64,000 nt of DNA from Ignavibacteriales bacterium (GTDB lineage: Bacteria; Bacteroidota; Ignavibacteria; Ignavibacteriales; Ignavibacteriaceae). The DNA is taken from the NCBI GenBank assembly GCA_015709675.1, contig CP054182.1, forward strand, positions 3,699,448-3,763,447, given 5' to 3'. Below the pieces are notes generated by a model. That model saw only the letters and a list, made by a program, of their open reading frames with translations, did no database searches and was not told the DNA's origin. The translations under genes were made by a program, and so were the position numbers. Below, one piece after another: positions 1 through 7,920 of this stretch (its first letter is position 1; each line of letters starts with the position of its first letter).

Positions 1-2
1 CA

Positions 3-2027
3 AAAGTAATTGAGCCGAATGTAAAGGCAACCGCCGGAGGATTACGCGATCTGCAGCTTATTGAATGGCTCTACGCCATTCAGCATCTGAAACTTCCCGA
101 CCGGCAGATTGAACTGCCCGAGTCGGAAATCTTTATCAATCAGCTGCAGCAGGAACGCCTCACCACGCAAAAGGAATGCGACCGGCTCCGCTCTGCTTAC
201 AAAACCATCCTTACCATCCGCCACCTGCTCCATCTCACTCATACCTCAAAGAGTGACAGACTTGAGTTTGATGATCAGATAAGAATTGCAGGACTTTTCG
301 GATATTCAGGCGACGGATACCGTCAGCTTATGAAGCAGTATTTTGAAGCTAGCAATACCATTTACCGGTTTACAAAATCGTATATAAAACGGTATAAACG
401 GAGAAGTCACGGAAGCGGCCCGGAAGTTGGATATCTGCTGGACTCCGATTACTTTATCAGCGGCAGTATGATCCGTTACGAAGGATCAGGCCAGCTTTCC
501 ATCTCTGATATTTTCAGGGGATTTTATTACCGCGCCAAATATAATGCATTCTTCAGTGAGGAACTGAGAAGCACCATCATCGAAAGCCTGGACAGTTTCT
601 CACTCAGCGCCGATGTTGAATCCTCCACTTTTTTCAGAGAAATTCTTAAGCTGAACAGTGAAGTCGGCAAAACCTTAACCATCATGAATGAACTGGGGGT
701 GCTGAGCGCTTTTATGCCGGAATGGGCTGAGTTCAGCGGATTCATACAGCACGGGGTGTATCATGTTTATACCGCTGATGAACATACCCTCAAAACGATT
801 GAAAACCTTGAGAAACTGCGTTTTGACACAGGACCAATGGGCCGGCTGTTCGGAAGAATGAAGCGGAGAGACATTCTCTATCTCGCGCTTATCTTTCATG
901 ATATTGCAAAGCCGATTGATATATCCGGCCACGAAATCCTTGGCGCGGCGGTCGCTGAAAACGTGATGGTACGGCTTGGTTATTCTGACTATGAGACGGA
1001 ACTGGTAAAATTTCTTGTTGAGCATCATCTGTATATGGAACAGGTTGCTTTCCGCAGAAACCTGAACGATCCGGAAACGCTGAACAGCTTTACCCTGCGG
1101 GTTAACACACCGGAAAAACTTGATATGCTGTATCTCCTTACGTACGCGGATCTGAGCGCTGTAAATCCCGCACTCTGGACAAGCTGGAAAAGTGATATGC
1201 TGTATGAGCTTTATTACAAAGCAAAGGCGATGATTGATGAGCAGCTCAGCGGTGAAGAAATTCTGATCGCCAACATTCTGCCAAAAGATATATCAAAGCA
1301 CTCAACGGTCATCTCCGAAAGCCATGTGCAGAGCCATATTGATGCCCTCACTGATGAGATAAGTTACACAGCGCATTTTTCTGATGAGGAAATAGCGCGC
1401 CACATTGAAGAAATTCTTGAAGGGAATGACCTTTCCGTCAGTTTTAATGAGGATGAAAACTTTACCAACATCACGGTTATATCCCGCGATTCCCCCTCTC
1501 TGCTCTCAAAAATCTGCGGAGTGCTGCTGATTAATGATGTAAACATCCATGACGCGGGAATTTTTACCCGGAAGGATGGCATCATCATAGACAATTTCAA
1601 TATCACCGACTTCCGCACGGGAGAGAAAATCTCCAAAGACCGTTATCAGAAAATTGAGGAAGACCTGCATGATGTTCTTACCGGCATTTTGCAGCTGCCA
1701 ACAGAGATAACCCGGATGAAAAGCCGCTGGTGGAGGATTGAAAACCGATTCTTCAAAAAACCGGGTAAGGTAAAAATACGGTTTGAGGAAAAGGAAAAGT
1801 TCACCATTATTGATATATACTCCCCCGACCGGCTGGGATTCCTGTATCTGGTTACCAACAAACTGACCGATCTGGGGCTGAATATTCAGTTTGCCAAAAT
1901 TTCGACTTCAGGGGATTCCATTATAGATGCATTTTATGTGCTCAATCAGGAAAATAAAAAAGTAAGCAAGATCTATTATCACTTTATCGAGTCTGAACTC
2001 ACAAAAGCAATCGAGCAGATACTGTAG
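3..2027 (+). CDS. glnD: GlnD-type [protein-PII] uridylyltransferase, 3' part
   Basis: The reading frame is open from the first bases of the window, so the start and most of the nucleotidyltransferase domain lie outside it. The first codons give EPNVKATAGGLRDLQ (about 12-56), the signature that follows the GlnD nucleotidyltransferase core. A helical stretch follows, then an HD domain with FHDIAKP and HH (about 890-1030), which in this family removes UMP from PII. Two ACT domains close the protein, one starting with ITVISRDSPSLLSKI (about 1470-1620) and one with FTIIDIYSPDRLGFL (about 1800-1960); these sense glutamine in the family. The product controls nitrogen assimilation by modifying PII in the cytoplasm. 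murI follows 6 bp downstream, so the two are probably co-transcribed. An ATG at 330 is internal, not the start. Confidence 0.9.
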   Translation, partial: KVIEPNVKATAGGLRDLQLIEWLYAIQHLKLPDRQIELPESEIFINQLQQERLTTQKECDRLRSAYKTILTIRHLLHLTHTSKSDRLEFDDQIRIAGLFGYSGDGYRQLMKQYFEASNTIYRFTKSYIKRYKRRSHGSGPEVGYLLDSDYFISGSMIRYEGSGQLSISDIFRGFYYRAKYNAFFSEELRSTIIESLDSFSLSADVESSTFFREILKLNSEVGKTLTIMNELGVLSAFMPEWAEFSGFIQHGVYHVYTADEHTLKTIENLEKLRFDTGPMGRLFGRMKRRDILYLALIFHDIAKPIDISGHEILGAAVAENVMVRLGYSDYETELVKFLVEHHLYMEQVAFRRNLNDPETLNSFTLRVNTPEKLDMLYLLTYADLSAVNPALWTSWKSDMLYELYYKAKAMIDEQLSGEEILIANILPKDISKHSTVISESHVQSHIDALTDEISYTAHFSDEEIARHIEEILEGNDLSVSFNEDENFTNITVISRDSPSLLSKICGVLLINDVNIHDAGIFTRKDGIIIDNFNITDFRTGEKISKDRYQKIEEDLHDVLTGILQLPTEITRMKSRWWRIENRFFKKPGKVKIRFEEKEKFTIIDIYSPDRLGFLYLVTNKLTDLGLNIQFAKISTSGDSIIDAFYVLNQENKKVSKIYYHFIESELTKAIEQIL

Positions 2028-2033
2028 GATTAC

Positions 2034-2867
2034 ATGAATTTTATGGAAAAAGAAAAGCCGATCGGGGTATTTGATTCCGGCATCGGCGGACTCACTGTTG
2101 TTAAAGAAATCATGGCCAAACTGCCGAACGAACGCATAATATATTTCGGCGATACTGCGCGTGTTCCCTACGGTTCCAAATCAAACGAAACGGTTATTGA
2201 ATATAGCCTGCAGGATGCAGCCTTTCTGGTTCAAAAAAACGTAAAGATCATTGTGGTTGCCTGTAATACTGCTTCATCAGTTGCAATCCCTGCTCTTCGG
2301 GAGAAATTCACCATTCCGGTTGTCGGTATGATTGAGGCAGGTTCCGCATATGCCGCGAATGAGAGCAAAGAAAAGAAAATAGGGGTAATCGGAACACGCT
2401 CCACTATATCAAACCGTTCGTATTCAAAAGAGTTAAAGAGAATTGATCCGGAGTTTGATGTATTCGAAAAAGCGTGTCCCCTGTTTGTTCCTCTGGCTGA
2501 AGAAGGATGGATAGATCACAATGCCACGCTTGAGATTGCGGAAGAGTATCTGCGCGAACTAAAAGAACTTTCCGTTGACACACTGCTTCTTGGCTGCACA
2601 CATTATCCGATCTTAAAGCCGGTCATACAAAAAGTCATGGGCGAAAAAGTAAAGCTTATTGATTCAGGAGTAGCCGCCGCGCAGCGTGTTGCCGCAGAAC
2701 TTGACCGGATAGGACTAAGATCAAACTCAAACGGCCTTGGCGTGGTAAGTTATTACGTAAGTGATATCCCCTCAACATTTGAAAAAGTTGCCTCACTGTT
2801 CCTTGGCAAACCGGTAAGTCATGTTACAAAAGTAGATACCGAATCACTGGCGAGAAACAGCAAGTAA
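2034..2867 (+). CDS. murI: Glutamate racemase
   Basis: The 277-residue protein has the normal length for MurI, which makes D-glutamate for peptidoglycan in the cytoplasm. The N-terminus carries the family signature GVFDSGIGGLTV. The two catalytic cysteines are visible as Cys77 in VVACNTASS and Cys188 in LLGCTHYP, with the FGDTARVPYGSKS substrate-binding stretch between residues 38 and 50. The gene starts 6 bp after glnD, with a weak GGA ahead of the ATG; a second in-frame ATG lies three codons downstream (2043) and could be used instead. Pairing of a PII-modifying enzyme with a D-glutamate enzyme joins nitrogen status and cell-wall supply only by position; no shared regulation is visible. Confidence 0.95.
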   Translation: MNFMEKEKPIGVFDSGIGGLTVVKEIMAKLPNERIIYFGDTARVPYGSKSNETVIEYSLQDAAFLVQKNVKIIVVACNTASSVAIPALREKFTIPVVGMIEAGSAYAANESKEKKIGVIGTRSTISNRSYSKELKRIDPEFDVFEKACPLFVPLAEEGWIDHNATLEIAEEYLRELKELSVDTLLLGCTHYPILKPVIQKVMGEKVKLIDSGVAAAQRVAAELDRIGLRSNSNGLGVVSYYVSDIPSTFEKVASLFLGKPVSHVTKVDTESLARNSK

Positions 2868-2966
2868 TGGAAAATAATGAATAATTAAGAATGAAGAATG
2901 AACAATTGAAAATTGCTTATTGATCTGTATATCCCGGCTGCGGAACAGCCGCAGATTGATCCCACT

Positions 2967-3642
2967 TTCTGTAAAGACGATGCAATCGCCAGACGAAAAC
3001 CTTATACACAACTTACTTCTGCGATTGCGTCGTCTCGCTGCTGCGACTGATGCGTCGTCTAATTGCTTACTGGTAACATCCAACATGCCGCCCTCCTACT
3101 TCCTTGAGACGCCGCAAATGCAATAATCGCGTTAAGGTAAAACATCCGGTTAGCATTTGCGATGTCTCTACAGAAGGTTGCTGAATCCGAAGGTAAAGAC
3201 GATGCAATCGCCAGACGAAAACCTTATACACAACTTACTTCTGCGATTGCGTCGTCTCATCGCGCGCCTGTGTTTGTTTGAAATAAACTGATAATCCTTT
3301 TATACCGGTAATACCGAAGACAACAAAACCCTCCTCATTCTTCCCTGAGACGCCGCAAATGCAATAATCGCATTAAGGTAAAACATCCGGTTAGCATTTG
3401 CGATGTCTCTACAGAAGGTTGCTGAATCCAAAGGAAAAGACGATGCAATCGCTAAACAAAATCCTTATACACAACTTACTTCTGCGATTGCGTCGTCTCG
3501 CTGCTGCGACTGTTTCGTCGTCTAATTGCTCACTGGTAACATCCCAACACGCCGACTTTCTCATTCTTCCCTGAGACGACGCAAATGCACAAGCCCGCAG
3601 TTATTAAAATATCCGGTTAGCATTTGCATCGTCTTTACAGAA
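2967..3642. repeat. Cluster of six short palindromic (REP/MITE-like) elements
   Basis: This stretch between murI and the asparaginase gene has no coding sequence. It holds two alternating kinds of element of about 61-64 bp. Kind 1 lies at 2972-3035, 3194-3257 (identical to the first) and 3435-3498 (a few changes); its ends, AGACGATGCAATCGC and GCGATTGCGTCGTCT, are inverted copies with one mismatch. Kind 2 lies at 3106-3168, 3347-3409 and 3573-3634; its ends are GAGACGCCGCAAATGC and GCATTTGCGATGTCTC or variants. Read on opposite strands both kinds start CTGTARAGACRWYGCAA, so they are relatives in opposite orientation. Kind 1 copies one and three share a further 55 bp downstream. The block is bounded by inverted AATGAAGAATGA copies (2890-2901; 3660-3671 and 3674-3685). 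No transposase is present. Confidence 0.85.
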
Positions 3643-3698
3643 GGTTGCTGAACAAAAGATCATTCTTCATTTTTCATTCTTCATTTTTTCATTAAAAC

Positions 3699-4673
3699 TT
3701 ATTGTTCAAACATCCTCTTTAGCTCTGAATGCTCATTAGTCACTGACAGCGCCAGCATTAACTTAATCCGTGCCTTCTGTCCGTTTAAATAGTCTGAAAA
3801 AATCACACCTAACTGATGCAGCCATTTACCCGCCCCGGGGTAACTGTATATATCGAGAGTCTCCCCTGCCGGACAGCGTGAAACCAGCACCACGGGGATA
3901 TTTTTGCTGATAACATATTCAATTCCGTTAAATGCTTTCGGCGGCACGTTGCCTACTCCGAGAGCTTCAACCACAAGCCCCTTTGCACCGCTATCGGCTG
4001 AAAACCGGAAAAACTTCTCATCAATGCCTGCATAACATTTAATCAGATCAACATCAGTAACAATTCCTTTGGCCGGCAGATGCTCAAGTTTCCTGGGAAG
4101 CCGGTTAAAGATAACTCTTCCGTTTTCCACAAAACCGAGCGCGCCAAAATCCAGACTCGCGAATGTTTCGATATCATCTGTATGGGTTTTGGTCACTTCG
4201 CTGGCGGCATTCACCTCACCATTAAGACAGACCAGCACCCCCATTGCATGGGAGTTCGGGCTGAGGCAAAGTGCAATGGAATCGGCAAGATTGCGGGGGC
4301 CGTCCCAGTCAGGTTCTGAGGAATTCTTCATCGAACCCGTCAGGACGATTGGTTTATCTGTTTCAATAAGCAGGTCCATCAGGTAAGCGGTCTCTTCCAG
4401 AGTATCGGTACCGTGGGTGATGATCATTCCGTCAATATCAGGGCGGAATATGACATCTTTCACCCGCTGGGCCAGACTGAGCATCAGTTCCGGAGTCATG
4501 TGAGGCCCCGGATACTTTCCAAAATCGAAGATTTCCAAGTGCGCCTTCTCCCTGATCCCCGGCATCAGGTCTAAAAGGTCATTTCCGGAGAAATGGGGAA
4601 CTGCCCCCCCTGTTTCCTCGTCTATTTTCATGGAAAAAGTACCCCCGGTAAAGATTATCGCTAAGTTTTTCAT
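3699..4673 (-). CDS. ansA: L-asparaginase, cytoplasmic type
   Basis: The 324-residue protein matches the asparaginase/glutaminase family in length. It has both catalytic threonine motifs: FTGGTFSM at residues 8-15 and THGTDTLEET at residues 86-95, the latter holding the Thr-Asp pair. The stretch SEPDWDGPRNLADS is the usual substrate-side loop. There is no signal peptide, so it should act in the cytoplasm, hydrolysing asparagine to aspartate and ammonia. The gene stands alone on the minus strand; its 3' end faces the palindromic repeat cluster, and its 5' end is divergent from the Nfu gene with 117 bp between them. No operator was recognised there. The start chosen is the ATG immediately before KNLAIIFTGGT, with no room for a longer N-terminus. 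Confidence 0.9.
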   Translation of the reverse strand: MKNLAIIFTGGTFSMKIDEETGGAVPHFSGNDLLDLMPGIREKAHLEIFDFGKYPGPHMTPELMLSLAQRVKDVIFRPDIDGMIITHGTDTLEETAYLMDLLIETDKPIVLTGSMKNSSEPDWDGPRNLADSIALCLSPNSHAMGVLVCLNGEVNAASEVTKTHTDDIETFASLDFGALGFVENGRVIFNRLPRKLEHLPAKGIVTDVDLIKCYAGIDEKFFRFSADSGAKGLVVEALGVGNVPPKAFNGIEYVISKNIPVVLVSRCPAGETLDIYSYPGAGKWLHQLGVIFSDYLNGQKARIKLMLALSVTNEHSELKRMFEQ

Positions 4674-4790
4674 TTGCCTGAATAGTCTTGAAATAATAGT
4701 ACAAAATAATTATTTTCGATAACGATTAAATAATCAAATATTGGATTTTCAGGCCCCCGATCAAAGTGTGTAATAGAGGAAAAAAATAGT

Positions 4791-5333
4791 ATGCTTCAGG
4801 TAGTTGATGTAGAATTGACCCCAAACCCCCATGCACTGAAGTTTCTGGTAAACCAGAGACTGTTACGTGCTGAATCCCGGCAGTTTGCCAACAGGGAAGA
4901 GGCCTCCGGTGACCCTTTGGCAGCAGGTGTTTTTGCCATTGAGGGTGTGGTTTCAGTTTTTTACATGGATAAATTCATCACCGTTGAAAAATCCCAGACA
5001 ACCGACTGGGGAAAAATTCAGCGGCCATTTGTCGCGTTTCTTTCAAAATTTGATCTCAGCACCATTCCTGCTGAAAAGGAAGTTGTTGCTGATACCGCTG
5101 ACGGCAATGAAATGCTCAAAAAAATAAATGAGATTCTCAACCAGAAAGTGCGTCCGGCGCTTGCCCATGATGGCGGCGGACTTGAAGTTCTTGGCATGGA
5201 AGGTCTGACCCTAAAAGTCCGTTATCAGGGGGCATGCGGCACCTGTCCGAGTTCAATTAACGGCACTCTCACGGCAATTGAATCCCTGCTGAAGAAGGAT
5301 GTAAATCCTGCAATTGAAGTGCTGCCGGGATGA
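4791..5333 (+). CDS. Nfu-type iron-sulfur cluster scaffold protein
   Basis: The 180-residue protein joins an N-terminal Nfu domain (residues 1-85, starting with the typical TPNPHALKF) to a C-terminal NifU-like domain (about 105-180). The cluster-binding motif CGTC lies at residues 149-152, preceded by the family stretch RPALAHDGGG. Proteins of this architecture assemble or deliver [4Fe-4S] clusters to client enzymes in the cytoplasm. A purine-rich AGAGGA ahead of the ATG serves as ribosome binding site. The stop codon overlaps the ogt start in an ATGA, which points to translational coupling of the two genes. No other isc/suf genes are in the window. Confidence 0.9.
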   Translation: MLQVVDVELTPNPHALKFLVNQRLLRAESRQFANREEASGDPLAAGVFAIEGVVSVFYMDKFITVEKSQTTDWGKIQRPFVAFLSKFDLSTIPAEKEVVADTADGNEMLKKINEILNQKVRPALAHDGGGLEVLGMEGLTLKVRYQGACGTCPSSINGTLTAIESLLKKDVNPAIEVLPG

Positions 5334-5812
5334 TATATACCGCTGCATTTGAATCAGGGGGAATTTCATTTCTTGTCAAAGCAGATGAGAAAGGAATCCT
5401 TTCGCTCCATTTTCATCCGGATAAACGAGCGCTGAAAGCAGAGGAACTGAAACCGGTCACTCACAAAGCGTTTTTCGGAATAAAAAAACAGCTTGATGAA
5501 TATTTTGCGGGCAGGCGGATTTCGTTTGACCTGCCTCTGAATTTTCAGACGGAAGGCTTTCGTGGTGAGGTTTATAAGGTGATGAAAAAAATTCCTCACG
5601 GCAAAACCCTCTCCTATAAAGATATAGCCGAAAAGATAAAACGTCCTCTTGCCTCACGGGCAGTGGGCAATGCCTGCGGCGCTAATACCATACCAATTAT
5701 CATCCCCTGCCACCGGGTGCTTGCCGCAGGAGGCCGGCTCGGTGGTTATTCAGGCGGTCTGGATATCAAGAAAAAGCTGCTTGCCCTTGAAGGGATCCCC
5801 TTCAAGGGATAA
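5330..5812 (+). CDS. ogt: Methylated-DNA-protein cysteine methyltransferase
   Basis: The 160-residue protein is a single-domain Ogt/MGMT. The acceptor cysteine is Cys127 in IIPCHRVLAAGG, and the DNA-binding helix-turn-helix is SYKDIAEKIKRPLASRAVGN (residues 95-114), including the arginine finger. It removes alkyl groups from O6-alkylguanine in a suicide reaction. The ATG overlaps the stop of the upstream Nfu gene by 4 bp. The last codons lie in a perfect 11-bp inverted repeat (5784-5808) that can fold as a hairpin at the end of the transcript. No Ada regulator domain is attached. Confidence 0.93.
   Translation: MIYTAAFESGGISFLVKADEKGILSLHFHPDKRALKAEELKPVTHKAFFGIKKQLDEYFAGRRISFDLPLNFQTEGFRGEVYKVMKKIPHGKTLSYKDIAEKIKRPLASRAVGNACGANTIPIIIPCHRVLAAGGRLGGYSGGLDIKKKLLALEGIPFKG
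5784..5808 (+). terminator. Hairpin at the 3' end of ogt
   Basis: CCCTTGAAGGG, a 3-nt loop and CCCTTCAAGGG form a perfect 11-bp stem. It lies inside the last codons of ogt and no clear T-run follows, so it may be an mRNA 3'-end hairpin rather than a classic intrinsic terminator. Confidence 0.45.
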
Positions 5813-5892
5813 TCCTCCGGTCATTTCTTTTTAACCCGTCAAAAAGTTACATTTCCGGAAAGGATTTTCTGGATTTTCATAAGGCGGTTGTT

Positions 5893-7821
5893 ATGATTTC
5901 ATTTTTACAGCTCGTATTTGCTACTGGATTGCTTTTAAGCAGTACATTCTCAGCAGTACAGAATTCAGACTCAGGAACCGTTGTACCTGAACTCCCCGGC
6001 TCCCCGGTGATAAGCGGCAATGATACTCTTTTCCTGATATATACTAACGCCGGATTACTTAACCCGCAGCAGAGAGCGGAAGCGATAAGCAACAGAATAA
6101 AATCAACCGCGCTTGAAACAGATGTCCCGCCTGATTCCATCATAATCAATGAGTATGAAGGAATATTTGAAATAACCGCTGGGGAAACCATCCTGATGCA
6201 GGTAACTCCGAAGGATGCATTTGTTACGGGAACTGAAGCACGGTTCATCGCTGAACATTCACTCGCTAAAATCCGCGCTGCTGTTGCTAACCGCCGCACC
6301 GAATATGCTTCTGAGACCGTCCTTATAAACAGTCTTTATACATTCGGAGCGCTGATACTGCTCACTGGATTCATCTGGCTGCTGCTCAGAATTTTCACCC
6401 TTCTGATTCATAAGATTGAGGACTGGAAGACAGAAAAAATCCGCTCTGTTGAATATAAAGGGGTTGAATTCTTTTCTCCGCAAAATCTTAATGCACTGCT
6501 GGCTTCAGCAGCAAGACTGCTGCTGATCACCATACTGGCGGGTTCAGTTTATTATACACTTGTATATATCGTTACGCTCTGGCCCGCAACCCGGGGGCTT
6601 AATCTTATACCATATATCGCCGGTATATTTCAGTTTCTGCTTTATTCCTTATTCCTTTTTCTGATCATCCGGGGGCTTAAAGTCTTCCGCGGCGCGGTTC
6701 AGGAAAAAGTCCAGGCGATGCAGGGCACAATCATCCGCCCTGTTACCCTGCGGGGTATTCAGGTCATCTCAGAGGAGCGGCTGATGGGAATGACTCATCA
6801 GGCAATCACCGTCCTCTTCCTCTCGCTCTGGGTTATTATTATTTACCTGTATATAACACTTATCTTCGGATTATTCCCCTTTTCGCGGGGATGGTCTTCC
6901 GCTCTGGTCAGTTTTATTCTCTCACCCGTACTTTCGGTGTGGGCTTCATTCACCGGTTTTCTGCCGAATCTTTTTTACATTATTGTAATAGCCGGGGCGT
7001 ATTATTATCTGAACAGGTTTATTGGTTTCCTGTTTCACGAAATTGAAAAAGGGACAATCAATTTCAGCGGATTTTACAATGAATGGGCCAAACCTACTTA
7101 TAAGGTAGTCCGGTTTTTAATCATCGTGCTCGCGGTTATTTCAATCTTTCCGTATCTGCCCGGTTCTGACTCCCCCATCTTTCAGGGAATTTCGGTATTT
7201 GTAGGTCTGTTACTTTCGCTCGGGTCAACTTCCGCGATATCCAATATCGTTGCAGGAGTTGTACTGACCTATATGCGCCCCTTTAAGCTTGGTGACAGAG
7301 TGAAAATTGCGGATACCATGGGGGATGTAGTTGAAAAGACTCTGCTGGTAACCAGAATTCGTACCACAAAAAATGTTGATATTACAGTCCCAAATTCAAT
7401 GGTGCTGGGGAATCACATTATCAACTTTAGTACTGCTTCTGCAGACCCGGGGCTGATTCTGCATACTACTGTTACCATCGGTTATGACGTGCCTTGGCAG
7501 AAAGTGCATCAGCTTCTGATAGACTCCGCCTCTTCAACCGATCAGATCATGAAGGAACCAAAGCCGTTTGTTCTGCAGACTGCGCTTAATGATTTTTCCG
7601 TTGCCTATGAACTGAATGCATACACGAATAATCCGAATGCCATGGCACGGATATATTCCGCTCTGCATGCTTCAATCCAGGATAAGTTTAACGAAGCCGG
7701 AGTCGAGATCATGTCACCGATTTATAATGCAGTCCGTGACGGAAACCAGTCAACCATTCCGGAGGACTATCTCCCAAAAGATTATAAAAAGCCGTCGTTT
7801 AATATCTTTAAGCAGAGTTAA
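5893..7821 (+). CDS. MscS-family mechanosensitive channel with periplasmic N-domain
   Basis: The 642-residue protein starts with a likely signal peptide (MISFLQLVFATGLLLSSTFSA) followed by an exported domain of about 110 residues. Several hydrophobic segments follow (roughly 140-165, 205-230, 240-262, 300-330, 360-385, 405-425). The MscS core is clear: a pore helix rich in Gly/Ala/Ser (GLLLSLGSTSAISNIVAGVV, about 437-456), then the beta domain with MRPFKLGDRVKIADTMGDV and ITVPNSMVLGNHIINFS. It therefore belongs to the larger, multi-helix MscS-like channels of the inner membrane that release solutes on osmotic downshock. The exported domain has no motif I recognise. The gene stands alone, 80 bp after ogt, with no strong ribosome binding site. 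Confidence 0.88.
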   Translation: MISFLQLVFATGLLLSSTFSAVQNSDSGTVVPELPGSPVISGNDTLFLIYTNAGLLNPQQRAEAISNRIKSTALETDVPPDSIIINEYEGIFEITAGETILMQVTPKDAFVTGTEARFIAEHSLAKIRAAVANRRTEYASETVLINSLYTFGALILLTGFIWLLLRIFTLLIHKIEDWKTEKIRSVEYKGVEFFSPQNLNALLASAARLLLITILAGSVYYTLVYIVTLWPATRGLNLIPYIAGIFQFLLYSLFLFLIIRGLKVFRGAVQEKVQAMQGTIIRPVTLRGIQVISEERLMGMTHQAITVLFLSLWVIIIYLYITLIFGLFPFSRGWSSALVSFILSPVLSVWASFTGFLPNLFYIIVIAGAYYYLNRFIGFLFHEIEKGTINFSGFYNEWAKPTYKVVRFLIIVLAVISIFPYLPGSDSPIFQGISVFVGLLLSLGSTSAISNIVAGVVLTYMRPFKLGDRVKIADTMGDVVEKTLLVTRIRTTKNVDITVPNSMVLGNHIINFSTASADPGLILHTTVTIGYDVPWQKVHQLLIDSASSTDQIMKEPKPFVLQTALNDFSVAYELNAYTNNPNAMARIYSALHASIQDKFNEAGVEIMSPIYNAVRDGNQSTIPEDYLPKDYKKPSFNIFKQS

Positions 7822-7920
7822 GTAAAAAAGTTTAATCTCTTTGCGTTCTTAGCACCGTCGCGCGAAGCTAGACTCTGCTATTTCAGTGCGAAGACTTAGA
7901 GAACTACGGACTTTAGTGTT

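Noticed and set aside
2967-3642. CRISPR-like array
   Set aside because: Repeats alternate between two kinds in opposite directions, spacers are partly repeated themselves, and no cas genes are near.
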